A stretch of 64,000 bases of DNA, taken from contig NC_079312.1 of the NCBI RefSeq assembly GCF_029931775.1, positions 58,718,333 through 58,782,332 on the forward strand, written 5' to 3'. Origin of the DNA: Euleptes europaea (Eukaryota > Chordata > Lepidosauria > Squamata > Sphaerodactylidae). Both the position numbers and the translations under genes were made by a program. A model generated the notes under the pieces. The model was not told the origin of the DNA, made no database searches, and worked only from the letters and a program-made list of their open reading frames with translations. Shown here one piece after another: positions 35,721 to 46,937 of this stretch. Numbering within the stretch: position 1 is the first letter of the stretch; each line of letters opens with the position of its first letter.

Positions 35721-35764
35721 AGAGAGCGGAGCAGGTGTGATGGCCGAAACCCTCTCTACAAACT

Positions 35765-36028
35765 AGAAAAGGGCCAGAGTCCAGTAGCCCCTTCAAGACT
35801 AACAAAAATATTTTCTGGTAGGGTGTGAGCTTTCTGAAGAAGGGAGCTGTGGCTCACGAAAGCTCCTACCCTGCCAGAAAATATTCTTGTTAGTCAGTAG
35901 AAGTCAGAATATTTTCTGGCAGGGTAGGAGCTTTCGTGAGCCACAGCTCATTTCTTCAGAAAGCTCACACCCTACCAGAAAATATTTTTGTTAGTCTTTA
36001 AGGGGCTACTGGACTCTGGCCCTTTTCT
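35765..36028. repeat. 123-base inverted repeat (120/123 identical) with 18-base spacer
   Basis: The left arm is 35765-35887 and the right arm 35906-36028. Each arm is one copy of a dispersed retroelement 3'-end motif (GAGCTTTCGTGAGCCACAGC ... TGTTAGTCTT ... GGGGCTACTGGACTCTGGCC) placed head to head. Three mismatches were counted by eye. It could extrude as a hairpin, about 630 bases upstream of the COPG1 start codon. Confidence 0.85.
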
Positions 36029-36081
36029 GCTACTGCACAGGGCTACCCACTGTGAATTATCTCTACAAACTATCACATATA

Positions 36082-36295
36082 AACACACATGAAGCTGCCT
36101 TCTACTGAATCAGACCCTGGGTCCATCAAAGTCAGCATTGTGTGCTCAGACCGGCAGCTGCTCTCCAAGGTCTCAGGCTGAGGTCTTTCACGTCACCTAC
36201 TTGCCTAGTCCCTTTAACTGGAGATGCTGGGGATTGGACCTGGCACCGTCTGCATTCCAAGCACATGCTCTACTACTGAGCCACAGACCCTCCCC
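36082..36295 (-). mobile_element. tRNA-derived SINE (GTGGCTCAGTGG family)
   Basis: The copy is near full length. On the plus strand it runs from ACACACATGAAGCTGCCTTC to GAGCCACAGACCCTCCCC. It directly follows the palindrome at 35765-36028. Confidence 0.85.
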
Positions 36296-37104
36296 AGGGC
36301 ACCAGTTGTCTGCTATTAATTTTATCATGCCCGACAATCTTAATTCCTCCTAAACTAGGCGGCAGCACTTTTCAGGAAATAACCCCAACAAGTCAGAGGG
36401 AGAAAGTACACTTTTTTGTTTTTTGAAGAATTTGTGTGTGTGTTGTGGGGGGGGGGCATGTTCCGGTTAAGGATACCACCTTCATCAGTAGTATAACTAA
36501 AGTAAAAAAGGCAAAGAATTTTCCATCATCGCAGCTGCATACTAGGGGAGGGGGAGCTACACATGTTGGGGTTTTGCCTATCATCAACCATAATGACATG
36601 AAGGTGGGGGTGGACAGGGATACTATTCATATATAACCATACCTGTCACTTTCTGAAGCTACACCAGTCGTTATTTAGCACAAACATCCACTTAAGACTG
36701 ATGGCCCTAGTTGCTAGCAATTGTTCATTAGAGAAATGTTTCACAACTCTTCCCAGAGGGTTCCTTGTCCTACCATTTCATTATCTCTAGTAGGGCTTTT
36801 TTTCAACAAAAAAAGATGCACCTGTTTTACCTTTACAGTGTTTTTTTTCTCCTCCTTGATTTAGTACATATCTATGTTGCAATTCTATAGAGTAGTCTTC
36901 AAGATATTAGATTTTTGATATTCGATTTTGTAAAAAAAAAAAGATATTAGATTTTGCATACAAAACTGGAAATATAGAAAGAAGTGAGGCAAACGTGGCT
37001 GTGAAAGTATGTGGCATGATTAAGAAAAATGAAAGCTACCCCAAAATGCAAAGAACAGCTTGATCATAGAATGAGGTAGCACTTGTAGGGTACACTGGGT
37101 ATCC

Positions 37105-37515
37105 AGCAACCCATTCCTGAAAGCCACAGCAGCCGGGGATGGTGTGGCCGTGGCACTGCCTTCAATGAGGTTTTGTGGCTGCAGTGGGGGCAAAAAAGGG
37201 CGTTTATTTTTTAAAGCCCCAAAATGGGGGGGAAGACCCTATAGCGAACAGCAATGCTGTACCACCAAAAAGGTGACGTTGCAATGCCATTGTGTTAGGG
37301 GGAATTACCAGGCCAAAAGGGGTTAGGAGGCTGCCTAATGGTACCTCCTGACATGCCAGCATGGGGACTTGTGCTGGGAGAACACCGGGGGTGGGGAGTG
37401 TAAGTGCCCCTATGCCAGCATCCATGCCAGTTTGTGTGGCACAAGTGGCACAGATGCTGGTGTATGGGTCATGCTGCCTCCTAAGACTATTTGGCCCCCC
37501 TTCAGGAATGCATTG
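37105..37515. mobile_element. GC-rich TIR repeat, copy 1
   Basis: CATTCCTGAAAGCC near the left end faces CTTCAGGAATG at the right. The inner GTAAGTGCCCCTATGCCAGC then ATCCATGCCAGTTTG is the reverse complement of a stretch at 50942-51005. Two copies in opposite orientation define a family, probably a non-autonomous DNA transposon. Confidence 0.55.
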
Positions 37516-37964
37516 TAAAGGACCACCTAATTCTGTATGAACCTGTCAGTTAACTGGAATTATAATTAAAGGCCCTCTTCCAGGTGTCCTAGCCTTTGGA
37601 AGTTAGTCTAGGATCTACTGCAAAGATGGTCTTTTCTGTGAACACACCCCATCTGTAGAACTCCATCCCAAAGGGTGTTTGCATAGTTCCATCTGTTTCA
37701 TCTTTTAGGTGCCCGCTAAACTCCTTTCTGTTGGGCCAACCTTTTGCTGATTGGTGTCCCTTCATTCCCCAGCTTCTTGGGTGTTAATCTTGTGCTGCCG
37801 TTTTAAGTATTATTTATTTATTGCTGCTATAATAGTTTATTGTAGTGCTTAGATGTTTACATATATAAGATTTTATTATGAACTACTTTAAAAGCCTGTA
37901 GGTGTGAAAAGGAGTGTATCGTTTTAAATTCGGGGGGGGGGGGGGTAAGCCATGTTTGCCTGTT

Positions 37965-38150
37965 GAAGCAATAAACAGGAGTCTTGTGGTACCTTAAAGA
38001 CTAGCACAGTTTTATTTTAGAGTAAGCTTTTGTGGACTTCTTTAGCAGCTAAAGAAGTGGCTAACAGTCCACAAAAACTTACGGTAGGCTGAAATAAAGT
38101 TTGTTAGTCTTCCAAGTTGCCACAAGATTGCTGTCCACTTTTGCAGCTTA
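37965..38150. repeat. Head-to-head pair of LINE-like 3' ends
   Basis: GTCTTGTGGTACCTTAAAGA ... CTTTTGTGGACT faces AGTCCACAAAAACTTAC ... GTTAGTCTTCCAAGTTGCC. The arms are inverted but worn, unlike the 35765 palindrome. Confidence 0.55.
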
Positions 38151-39143
38151 AAAAAAAAAAAATGAAAGAAACAAGATTATAAATTGTGTTGTTTTCGATA
38201 GCATAGTTGGGCCCGTCACTCTGGCTTTGCCTGGCAGGCTGATGTGTAATCAAGGAGATGTCAAAAGAATGTTACTGTTCCTTAATGCCTGAGAAAGTTT
38301 TTCATAACTGTCTGAAAATCTGTCTTTAGAATGTGCAGGTTTGGCAGTTTAGTTTCTGGTTGAAGGAGTTTGAGTGGAAGTATTTGCTTCAAATATGCTC
38401 TGTTTATACAGTCGGGAAATAAACAGCACAAAAGCACCATAAGTACTCTCTTGTCCTGTAAATCTCCAGTATGCTCTCATTCAAAGGAAACTGAACCCTG
38501 TAGCTCTTTCCCTAGATTTTCATAGCTCAAGACAATGAGGAATGCCCAATGTATTAAGAAAGAAAATGCTAAGATTTTATTGATTACAGTTATATCCTAT
38601 CTTACTTCCAGTATGGAAACCAGTGTGGCTCAGGAGGCCTCCCATCCAGGCACTAACAAGTCCCCGAGCTGTTTAGTTTCAGCTGGGTTGTCACATTATG
38701 TGTCTTCCAGCCATAATCAGACACATATTGGTTGAGATGGTTTTCCCATTCACACTGCACCCCTTTTGTAAGTTACTTGTCCAGTTGCAAAGGAAATGCA
38801 TCATGTACTGACTTCTAAAGGTTAATGTTAGGCAGTCAGCTTAGGTCTAATTCACTCCAGTTCTGCCCAGCATTTAAGAGCTCAGTCTGGCGCAATATTT
38901 TGCTCTTGGAAATCATGCATGATAATTGCCTGGAATGTAATAATTCTGAAACACATAGGTCAGATTGTGATGCAGATCATACCAAGAACGTATTTAGTAG
39001 CTGGCAGAAAGAAACAGGAGCCTTTTAGCACATCAAATACTTTTTATTCCAGCATGAACTTCTGTGCACTAGAGCTCACTTTGTCAGATAACATGTGATG
39101 GGTCCTAACTATGCAGAGATGACCCACTACATGCATCTGAAAA

Positions 39144-39358
39144 GGGGAGGGGCTGTGGCTCAGCGATAAAGCATCTGCTTAGCCTGCAGGTCCCAGGTTC
39201 AACCCCTGGCTCCTCCAGTTAAAGGAACTAGGCAAGTAGGCGATGTGAAACACCTCTGCCTGAGACATTGGAGAGCCGCTGCTGGTCTGGGTAGACAATA
39301 CTGAATTTGATGGACCAAGGGTCTGATTCAGTATAAGGCAGCTTCATGTGTTCATGTG
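39144..39358 (+). mobile_element. tRNA-derived SINE (GTGGCTCAGTGG family), full length
   Basis: It has GAGGGGCTGTGGCTCAGCGA, B box GGTTCAACCCC, and ends CAGCTTCATGTGTTCATGTG. Confidence 0.88.
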
Positions 39359-39837
39359 GATTCTAGTTCACAAAAGCTTATGGAGAATAACAGCTTCTTA
39401 GTCTTTGAAGTGTCACAAGACTCTGATTTAGATTAAGTGCAACTGACTAACAAGACTACCCCCTCTAAATGAGATACAGGGTGAGACCTTTGTCCTGCTG
39501 GACCTGTGCTATGGCACAACTGGGACATTTCTGAATATGAAAAGTGTTCTGTTTTGCTTCTTGCACCGCTTCAGAATGTATTTGTCTCAGAAAACAGTGA
39601 CCCCTCCCCAATCAATGACAAAAGAGCAGTGTCCATGAGCCCAGTTAAAGGAAATGAAGGAGGCACTCTTAAGTATCCTTTGTGGGGTCAGTCGCTCTCA
39701 ACTCACTTCTGAGACATGTAGTAAAAGCACTAACCTGACCAGCATGAGTATCAGCATAGTGATTGTACTACAATAGATAGCTGGATTGGTTTCACCAGAT
39801 GTTTCCTCTTTAATTGTGCTTAAGAATTTGCAGATTC

Positions 39838-39838
<1 letters not shown>

Positions 39839-39877
<39 letters not shown>
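39839..39877. repeat. (ATT)n microsatellite
   Basis: About thirteen ATT units. Confidence 0.92.
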
Positions 39878-40901
39878 GATGGCAATGAAAAGTTCCTGCA
39901 ATGTACTGTGAAATGTTTTATTGTTCTTAAATGAGAAAATAAGCAAAAAAGCCCATGCAAACAATGCATTCATTCTGCTCTCCTATCTGCTGTGAACATA
40001 CACAAAAAGAGATGCACCTACTGTAAACCACGAAATCCTCCAAGAACATGTTAACGTCTGTGGTGAGCTCCAGCTGGTGTGAAGAGGGCTTGTTTTACCG
40101 ATTTGTCCTTTACTTGCACTACACAAACGGCCCAGTGTACTTTGCACCAAGCTGCCAGCAGCACTACTCTGTTATCTCACAAACTCACTAAAGACGTTTG
40201 AGTCAGGGTGCAGTGAGGAAAGGTGACACTCCCCATTTCCTCTGTTAGCTTTGTAACCCAAAAGGCACGACTTTTACAATGTGTTCTAGAGAAATGATTG
40301 AGTGGGGAGGCAGAGGACCCAATTCATTCCAATGTAATTGGACTAATTTCAGGGTTATAAGACAGTCTGTTATCTGTGTTCTTTTTTTACCCCAACTTCC
40401 TGAATTTAGGAAGGGTAGTCCAGGGACTGATTCTGGATCCAACAGAGGGCAATTGTTGACGTTTAATTATACTGTATGGATATGATATATTGAGAACAAT
40501 TCCACCAAGAGTTTTGACTACCCTTCATCATCTTCCACCTATATTCTCAATAAGTGGTTGGGCTAGAAGCAATTTGTTTAGAAAATGTTTAGCCTATCTA
40601 ACTGCCCTCTTGCTGCCCTCTGCAGGCTCTTCTCTATACACCAGATGATGCCTATTCCAACTCTACTAAACTCAGACTGGTGGATGTGGCCAGCAAGCCT
40701 CTGATCTGTAACTGGGCATGTTATTGGTAAACTGGTTTGTGACTGGAAAGTGAGAGTGAGGGGGCTGCCTGCTGCAATCCCAGAAATTGGGATGGCTAGC
40801 CATGTTCCCCACTGTCTTGTCTCTTGGTTTCGCCAGTCCTTGAATCTTGAGAGGGCAAATGCAGACCCCTCAGATTACCTGGGGGGGGCATGGGGGATGA
40901 A

Positions 40902-41112
40902 TAGGGTTGCCAACCTCCAGGTGGCACTTGGAGATCTCCCGCTACTACAATTAATCTCCAGACAACCAAGATCAGTTCCCATGGAGAAAATGGCTGCTTT
41001 GGAGGGTAGATTCTATGGCATTATACCCTGCTGAGCTCCCTCTCCTCCCCTCCCCAAACTCCACCCTCCCCTAAATCTCCAGGTATTTCCTAAACTAGAG
41101 CTGACAACTCTA
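40902..41112 (-). mobile_element. hAT-type MITE with perfect 8-base target duplication
   Basis: GGGATGAA lies at 40894-40901 and again at 41113-41120. The left end is TAGGGTTGCCAACC and the right end GACAACTCTA. At 211 bases it matches the length of the 12312 and 6680 copies. Confidence 0.9.
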
Positions 41113-41989
41113 GGGATGAATCTGAGTATAAATTAACTCTAGCTAGCATTTGTTTTATGTTTTTTCCCTCTAGCCAAACTTTCTATATGTTTCCTTGCTG
41201 TGAAATACCCCTGCCTATCTGTGCTTCCTGCCTAAATTGTAGGAAGAGTAAAGCGCTTTTTAGAAACCAAAGTGTTTGGGAAAGAGGAACGGCCTTACAT
41301 AGAAGATTCCAATCCACAGTGGCCCTCACGAAACCATGCAAAGACATCAACCGCCCTGGGAGGGGGGAGGAATGAGCAGCTGGGAAGGGGACATCTCCAT
41401 ATACACACACACCCATAGCCAAAGATGACTGAAAACCATCTCTTTCAGTTTCCTCTCACTGGGGTAGTGATGGTGGTGGCCCTACCATTTCTGATCCAGT
41501 TTGGACTGAAGGAGTTCAGACAAGTTAAAGTTCTCCCCTTCAAGTCCCACCTTCTGTGTCTGAGGTCAATTGCTGAGCCTAGGCATGACAGGCAAAGGGG
41601 AGTGAGCTGCATGCCTGAAGGTGGGACTGTAACAGCTATGTCATATGTTTTACGCCATACCCTGAAAACAATCTGACTGCCTAGAAGTTAACATGCACAC
41701 TAGCATTTCTTACTTCAGGGAATAGTTTTAAAAAGCCAGTTTTTTGGGGGGAGGGAGATTTTTCTTCACCCTCAGTTCTGTAGAGACAGAAGAGCAAAAG
41801 GGCCCACACCAGAAAATGGCAGTTCTTCTGCCAACCAGTTTCATACTGCTTCACAGATTGTTTTCTTCTTTAGGAACTACTTTACTTCTCCAGTAGAAAT
41901 AACAGCCCCTCCTCAGAAAACATCTCAGGATTCACTCCCATAGGCTTCCCCCCCACACCTCAAACATGAAGCCAGTTTTGTTGTTGCTA

Positions 41990-42190
41990 GACAACAAAAG
42001 GACTGTGGACTGGACTCTAGGATAGTTAGGGGGATAGGGTACTGGTTGGAGAACCACACTCAAAAGAGTAGTCGTCAATGACATTTCATCTGAATGGAGG
42101 GAGGTGTCCAATGGGATGCTACAGGGTTTGATTCTTGCCCCAGTGCTTTTCAATATTTTTATAAATGATCTGGAAGTGGGGTGGAGGGAC
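41990..42190 (+). mobile_element. LINE reverse-transcriptase remnant (CR1-like)
   Basis: TTGATTCTTGCCCCAGTGCT then TTTCAATATTTTTATAAATG and ATCTGG is a worn form of the motif encoding GSxLxPxLFxIxINDL in CR1-group LINEs. Confidence 0.6.
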
Positions 42191-42788
42191 TGCCATTGAC
42201 ATGGCTGAATGGACAATGTGGATAGGAACACAGAGAAGTGGTTCTCTTCCTCAGCATTCCTGAACACCCTAAATCTTTGGATCTATTGATGGAGATTGAT
42301 GTCTTGTGAGCTTCAGTGTTGAGTACCAACAAACCAGATGATGAACACACTTGATTGAATGAGGTACCACAAACTTTTATTTGTTTACCACATTTAGATT
42401 TCTGCACCATACATAGAGACATCATATAAAGACAAGAAACTGTCTTTCAGCATCTGCATTCAGTATCCCAGGTATAAAACAGGGCAGCAAACACCAAAAG
42501 GGCTGGTGCCTTTAAAAAAAAATAAAAGCAAGACCATAAAGCAGGGGACAAAGGTCACAAACCATGTTAAATTCTTCCCTGTAGTTCATCCAAAGAGTCT
42601 AGCTACAGTTAAGGCCAGCATCGGGGTGGGGTGGGGGTGGATATCTTGAATTACTGAGTTATTTTCGTTCACAGTCTATGAAAGGTAATGTTGCTAGTCT
42701 TTAAGGTGCCACAGAACTTTCTGTTTTGTTTTTACTACAAAAGTCTTTCATTTGGCTACTATTCTAAACTTCATAGTGGTCGTAACAT

Positions 42789-42961
42789 TGGGGAGGGGCT
42801 ATAGCTTAGCACACTTTTATATGCAGAAAGACTCAGGTTTAGTCCCCAGGATCCCAAGTTGAAATATTGTGATTTAGTAGAAGGGAACTCATACTCATTC
42901 TAAGGAGGAAGCAACAGATACAGCTGGTTTATCTTTAGTCAGAATGAATGTAGCTGCCTGG
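42789..42961 (+). mobile_element. Degraded tRNA-derived SINE
   Basis: TGGGGAGGGGCTATAGCTTA, then CAGGTTTAGTCCCCAGGATC and GAATGTAGCTGCCTGGAG keep the family order. Confidence 0.55.
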
Positions 42962-43959
42962 AGTTCCCTGTGCCACTGAAAATTACCAATGAAGTATTAT
43001 TCTCTCAGTTTTACACTGACAGCAACTTACACTTTGTTAAAAGAATGGTGGAACTTGAAAGGTTTATCCAATCTAGTCCAGCCTTTTCAAAGCGAGCACC
43101 ACTAAGTACCAGTACCAGACACATAAACCCATGTGCACTGCAGACATCTAGTTTCAGACTGACAAATTCAAGATTACTCAAATAAACATGATCAGCCATC
43201 AATGACCACTAGGTCCCTTTTTATTTGATTTCCTGAGCTTGCTATGTTGTTTTCTGATGTTGGCACATTACATTTGACCACATTTGCATAACAGAAATAC
43301 TAAAAAATGCACCATCTCTTCATGGATTATGAGGTTTCTAGGAATAATCCTTTTATTTTAATAATAAAATGGTCAGAATCTCTCTGAATTAGAGTGTCTT
43401 GCTAGCCAGCAGCATTAAAAGCTAAGTGACATCCCATGTGATACTCTACAGGCTCTTTACGTAATTCAGAAGGTCTTAACAGATAAACATAGGTCAAATG
43501 ATAAAGCATCATTGTAGTAAACTACTGAGTTGGCTACTACTATAAACCTGGGAAATAGAATTTTGCTCATACACATTTTTAGGTTAGCAATCTCACCCCC
43601 GCCCCAATAATATTTGGCTGTAGCGGAACCTTGGTCGCTAATCCAAAACACACTAGGTATATCTTGAGAAAATCAGGTACAGGTTCTGTTGAAATTCAAT
43701 AGGAATTAAGACCACACTCCATCACACATGATTGGATTTGTGAGCAGGCAGGTGGCAAAAATTGTTTTTGGTTTGTGTGTATGTGTGAAGACATTTAGTA
43801 TGGGTTAATAGATAAAAAATGAAAACTTTAGGAGAAAGGAGGGATTAAAAACATGCATAGGGCATCAGTGTGTGCACTGGATTGTGTTTAACTTTATTCT
43901 TAGACCTCACTGACAAAACATGAAGGTAAATTACACTGAAATCAAAAGTACCTCTATTA

Positions 43960-44045
43960 ATGTGTTTAGGATTGGACAGTTAATAAGCATCTGCCAAAGG
44001 CTATGCTCCTAGCCCATTTACTCCAGAGTAATCCTACAGGCTGTT
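43960..44045. repeat. Short palindromic element, worn
   Basis: GTTTAGGATTGGACAG, then GCTCCTAGCCCATTTACTCC and AGAGTAATCCTACAGG match the family at 30088. Confidence 0.45.
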
Positions 44046-44831
44046 AGTTGTATACTTGTCTAATTTTTCTCAAGTTTTTGTTGCATGTCCACCCATGAGA
44101 CTACTGAATGATTGCTGTAGCTACTCACTAGCGCATCAGCAATACACACAGCTTCTCATATTTATTCCCATGTACTTCACAGCAGTAGACACACCATGTA
44201 TTTGTATATACAGTTGCTTCCATTTCCCCCACTTTTCTACAGAGTTTAAAGAAGCTGATAGAGCTGAATTTGCAGCTGGCATACATAATCAAGGATGCCG
44301 TAGGGCAAAGTGGGAGACAGGTAGAAGCAGGGCTAAGATAGGGAGGTGTCAGACTTAGATGTAGAGACAGGACAGTAACAGAAAATTAGTACTGAAACAC
44401 AACTTTGCAAAGCTTTGTAAAATGCCCTGGTAGGAAAATAACAGCATAGCACCATTCTCAGCATTTCACTGATTATTTCCATAACATAGTTCAGCAGATT
44501 AAGAAAAGACTATTAAAATGGATGTTCCATACAGAATCCACCCGTACAAAAACGTGCTCTGATTTTTGTGTAATGTTCTCCAATAGGCTATATTTTATTG
44601 AAGACTATTGCTTGTTTGCCAGGAATAAGGTGAAACTTCTTCAAATGAATTCATTTTGGGGGAGTCATATTTACACATAGCAGTGTTACTCTTCTGGGTA
44701 CTCTTTCACAGCTGCATGCCCCTCAGCCTCAAGCAATAAGCAAAATACACAACATTGTTACAGCCTCACCAACCTTTCAGAGATTTTTTTTGGAAGCCCA
44801 AAACCACTTTTAGGAAGTGGTTTCCTAAGCA

Positions 44832-44905
44832 CAGTTACACCCTTTTGAGTCCACTGAGTCAGTGGGCTTAGAAGGATGTAGCTATGCTTAGAATGCCACC
44901 GCAAG
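44832..44905. repeat. Short palindromic element
   Basis: GTTACACCCTTTTGAGTCCA then CTGAGTCAGTGGGCTTAGAA folds back, as in the copies at 1870 and 47938. Confidence 0.5.
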
Positions 44906-44968
44906 TCTACCACGTGACCCTGTCTAAAAATGGTAGAAAAGTTTGGTGAGCCTTTAAAAAGTTTAGAT

Positions 44969-45289
44969 CAGGGGTGGGGAACCTTTTTTCTGCCAAGGGC
45001 CATTTGGATATTTATGACATCATTTGTGGGCCATACAAAATTATCAACTTAAAAATTAGCCTTCTATATCTGGTCAAACATTTAGCCAAGAGGCACGACT
45101 GGAGATGGCTCGAAGTGTCTGCCACGTAGAGCGACTTGCTTTTGAGCTCTCCCGTTCCCAGCTGGGCCCAAGAGATTCAGGCAGGGCAGCATCCTTCTGA
45201 GCTAGAGATAAGCCAGGACCCATGGAGGGCCAGACCAAATGATTTCACGGGCCTTATATGGCCCCCGGGCCTGACGTTCCCCACCCCTG
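44969..45289. mobile_element. 321-base non-autonomous hAT (Charlie-like) with perfect 8-base target duplication
   Basis: The ends CAGGGGTGGGGAAC and GTTCCCCACCCCTG are exact 14-base inverted repeats. GTTTAGAT lies at 44961-44968 and 45290-45297. The interior (GGGCCATTTGGATATTTATG, GGCCAGACCAAATGATTTC) has no coding capacity. Confidence 0.92.
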
Positions 45290-46408
45290 GTTTAGATACT
45301 CAACTAACACATGCGTAACAATGAGAGGAACACACTGATCCATATTCAGCCATATGATAAATATGGCCCTTATGTCCAGCTCTGGGCTGAACCAGGACAG
45401 GTTTCTGCTGGCAGTATGTAAGGGAATCAATGAATGGAGGAAAGAAACATGTTGACTATGTTGTGAACATGTTACATGGATATTTGCATCCAGTTTTGGA
45501 GTCTGAAAAAAATGGATTTTTGGACACAAAACAATGGACATATCAGAGTCTATGGAATAGCCATAGACTCGTTTTTCTGTGAGCCAGTGTAAAACCAAGC
45601 AAATGTCATGGATAATGGGAATGGAACAAAAGCAGTTGCTCTCATGGCATTGCTATCTCCAAAAAACCTTGATATGGATTGTTGGACTAAATTGTGTCTA
45701 CCTGAAAAAAGCTCCTGAGCATATGCAACTGACAACAGACAGGGCAAGAGGATTCTTTTTATGTCCTTAGTACTCAGGTAGAATTCTTATCCAATAAGCC
45801 TCTTCCAAGCACCAAATTTTTATTCCTGGTAGACCAGGGTTTGCAAAATGGACATGCCCCTACAGTCTATCTTGGCAGCTGTAGGAAAGAATCAACAACA
45901 GCACCAACTTCTCTTGTAAGAAATAAGACAAACTAAGAATAACAAGCAGTGAAGGGACAGAGACGGAAGGGGCAATTTTCATTAGAAACAGACAGAACCC
46001 TAGTTTTGGCAGTGAATCCTGGGAAATCTGTGCCCTCATTCTCAAGGCTCTGTTAATTAATGAAAGGGAATATTAGTCTGGCTAGGAGACAAATCAAGTT
46101 TCCTGCTAGTTCACTGAAAGAAGATAAACTTAGAGCCAATAAGTCTGAATTAAAGCAAGTTGCAAAGAGAATCAGTTTGGTCTGATGATAATACATTCCA
46201 TGTGTCATCAGTTGGCCAGCATCAAATAAGTTAACAGTCCTCTAATTAAAATATGTCTTTTCTTTTTTATATTATATATAAAAGTGGTTTTGCTTATGTT
46301 TTCCATTTGATAAAAATTTCACCTTAATTTAAAAAATAAATCAAGAGCAATAAAAATACTTTCTTTAAAAAAAGAATAGCACCGTTTCTCTGCTCCAGCT
46401 GAAGCAGC

Positions 46409-46410
<2 letters not shown>

Positions 46411-46443
<33 letters not shown>
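46411..46443. repeat. (AC)n microsatellite in the COL7A1 3' flank
   Basis: Sixteen AC units lie about 300 bases past the COL7A1 stop codon, probably within or just after the 3' UTR. Confidence 0.92.
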
Positions 46444-46445
<2 letters not shown>

Positions 46446-46746
46446 TGTGCTACAAGCAGTACAAATGGCAGCAAGGTGAGTCTCTGACCAAAGGAAGTGT
46501 GTATAGCTGAGATCTTGTGCAGGCCAAGAATAGGTTTCCTCTTCAGAACCTGCAAAGCTGGCGATCTCTTCTTTTGGTGAGTTCCTCCGTTCCATCAGAA
46601 TAAGAGTCCCGCTTCAGAATGTATATATTTTTCTTCCTATCCATCTGCAAAAATAAATAAAAAGCATGACTGGAAACCAGTACCTAGCAATGGCTCCAGT
46701 CTTTTACATTTACTGCAGTAGGGCGCTAGCGCCAGGAACCTCTTTG

Positions 46747-46937
46747 TCAGCTCTTACTTGCGGCTGCTTGTGGCCTGCATCGATGCTCACAGGCCTCCCT
46801 GGAGTTGAAGCGGTTGCGATTCCCTCTGCAGCCACTGTAGATGAAGGGTCGGCACTCAGATACTCTTTGGTTATAGTACCACTTTAATGTGTAGTTGTTG
46901 CAGTCTCCCTCGTCCAAGGGCAAGGCACACGCGTCAG
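46747..46937 (-). CDS. COL7A1: COL7A1 Kunitz domain exon and stop
   Basis: It encodes [13 protein letters not shown] and onwards with cysteine spacing C-x8-C-x15-C-x7-C-x12-C-x3-C, the exact Kunitz plan. The residue after the second Cys (P1) is Asn, so classical trypsin inhibition is unlikely; human has Thr there. Read through, the protein ends [11 protein letters not shown] then TGA at 46749-46747. A possible donor (CAA/GTAAGA, 46758/46757) and an acceptor (TTTTTGCAG, ending at 46646) would instead end it as QAANG, so the last residues are uncertain. Confidence 0.93.

Larger units (their letters stand above)
36300..46740. other. About 10.4 kb gap between COPG1 and the COL7A1 3' end
   Basis: No exon of a recognisable gene was found on either strand. 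The repeats named separately occupy a minority; the rest is AT-rich sequence of unknown nature. In human, UCN2 follows COL7A1; I saw no urocortin-like peptide here. Confidence 0.6.

Noticed and set aside
35462-35828. Divergent gene on the plus strand from the COPG1 promoter
   Set aside because: CCAAT boxes occur on both strands, but the open frames there are arginine/glycine-rich GC artefacts with no known family.
39698-39973. Open frame with a run of asparagines
   Set aside because: The Asn run is the (ATT)n microsatellite read on the minus strand.
40902-41112. SINE classification for the TAGGGTTGCCA repeats
   Set aside because: They have terminal inverted repeats and 8-base target duplications, which indicates hAT MITEs.
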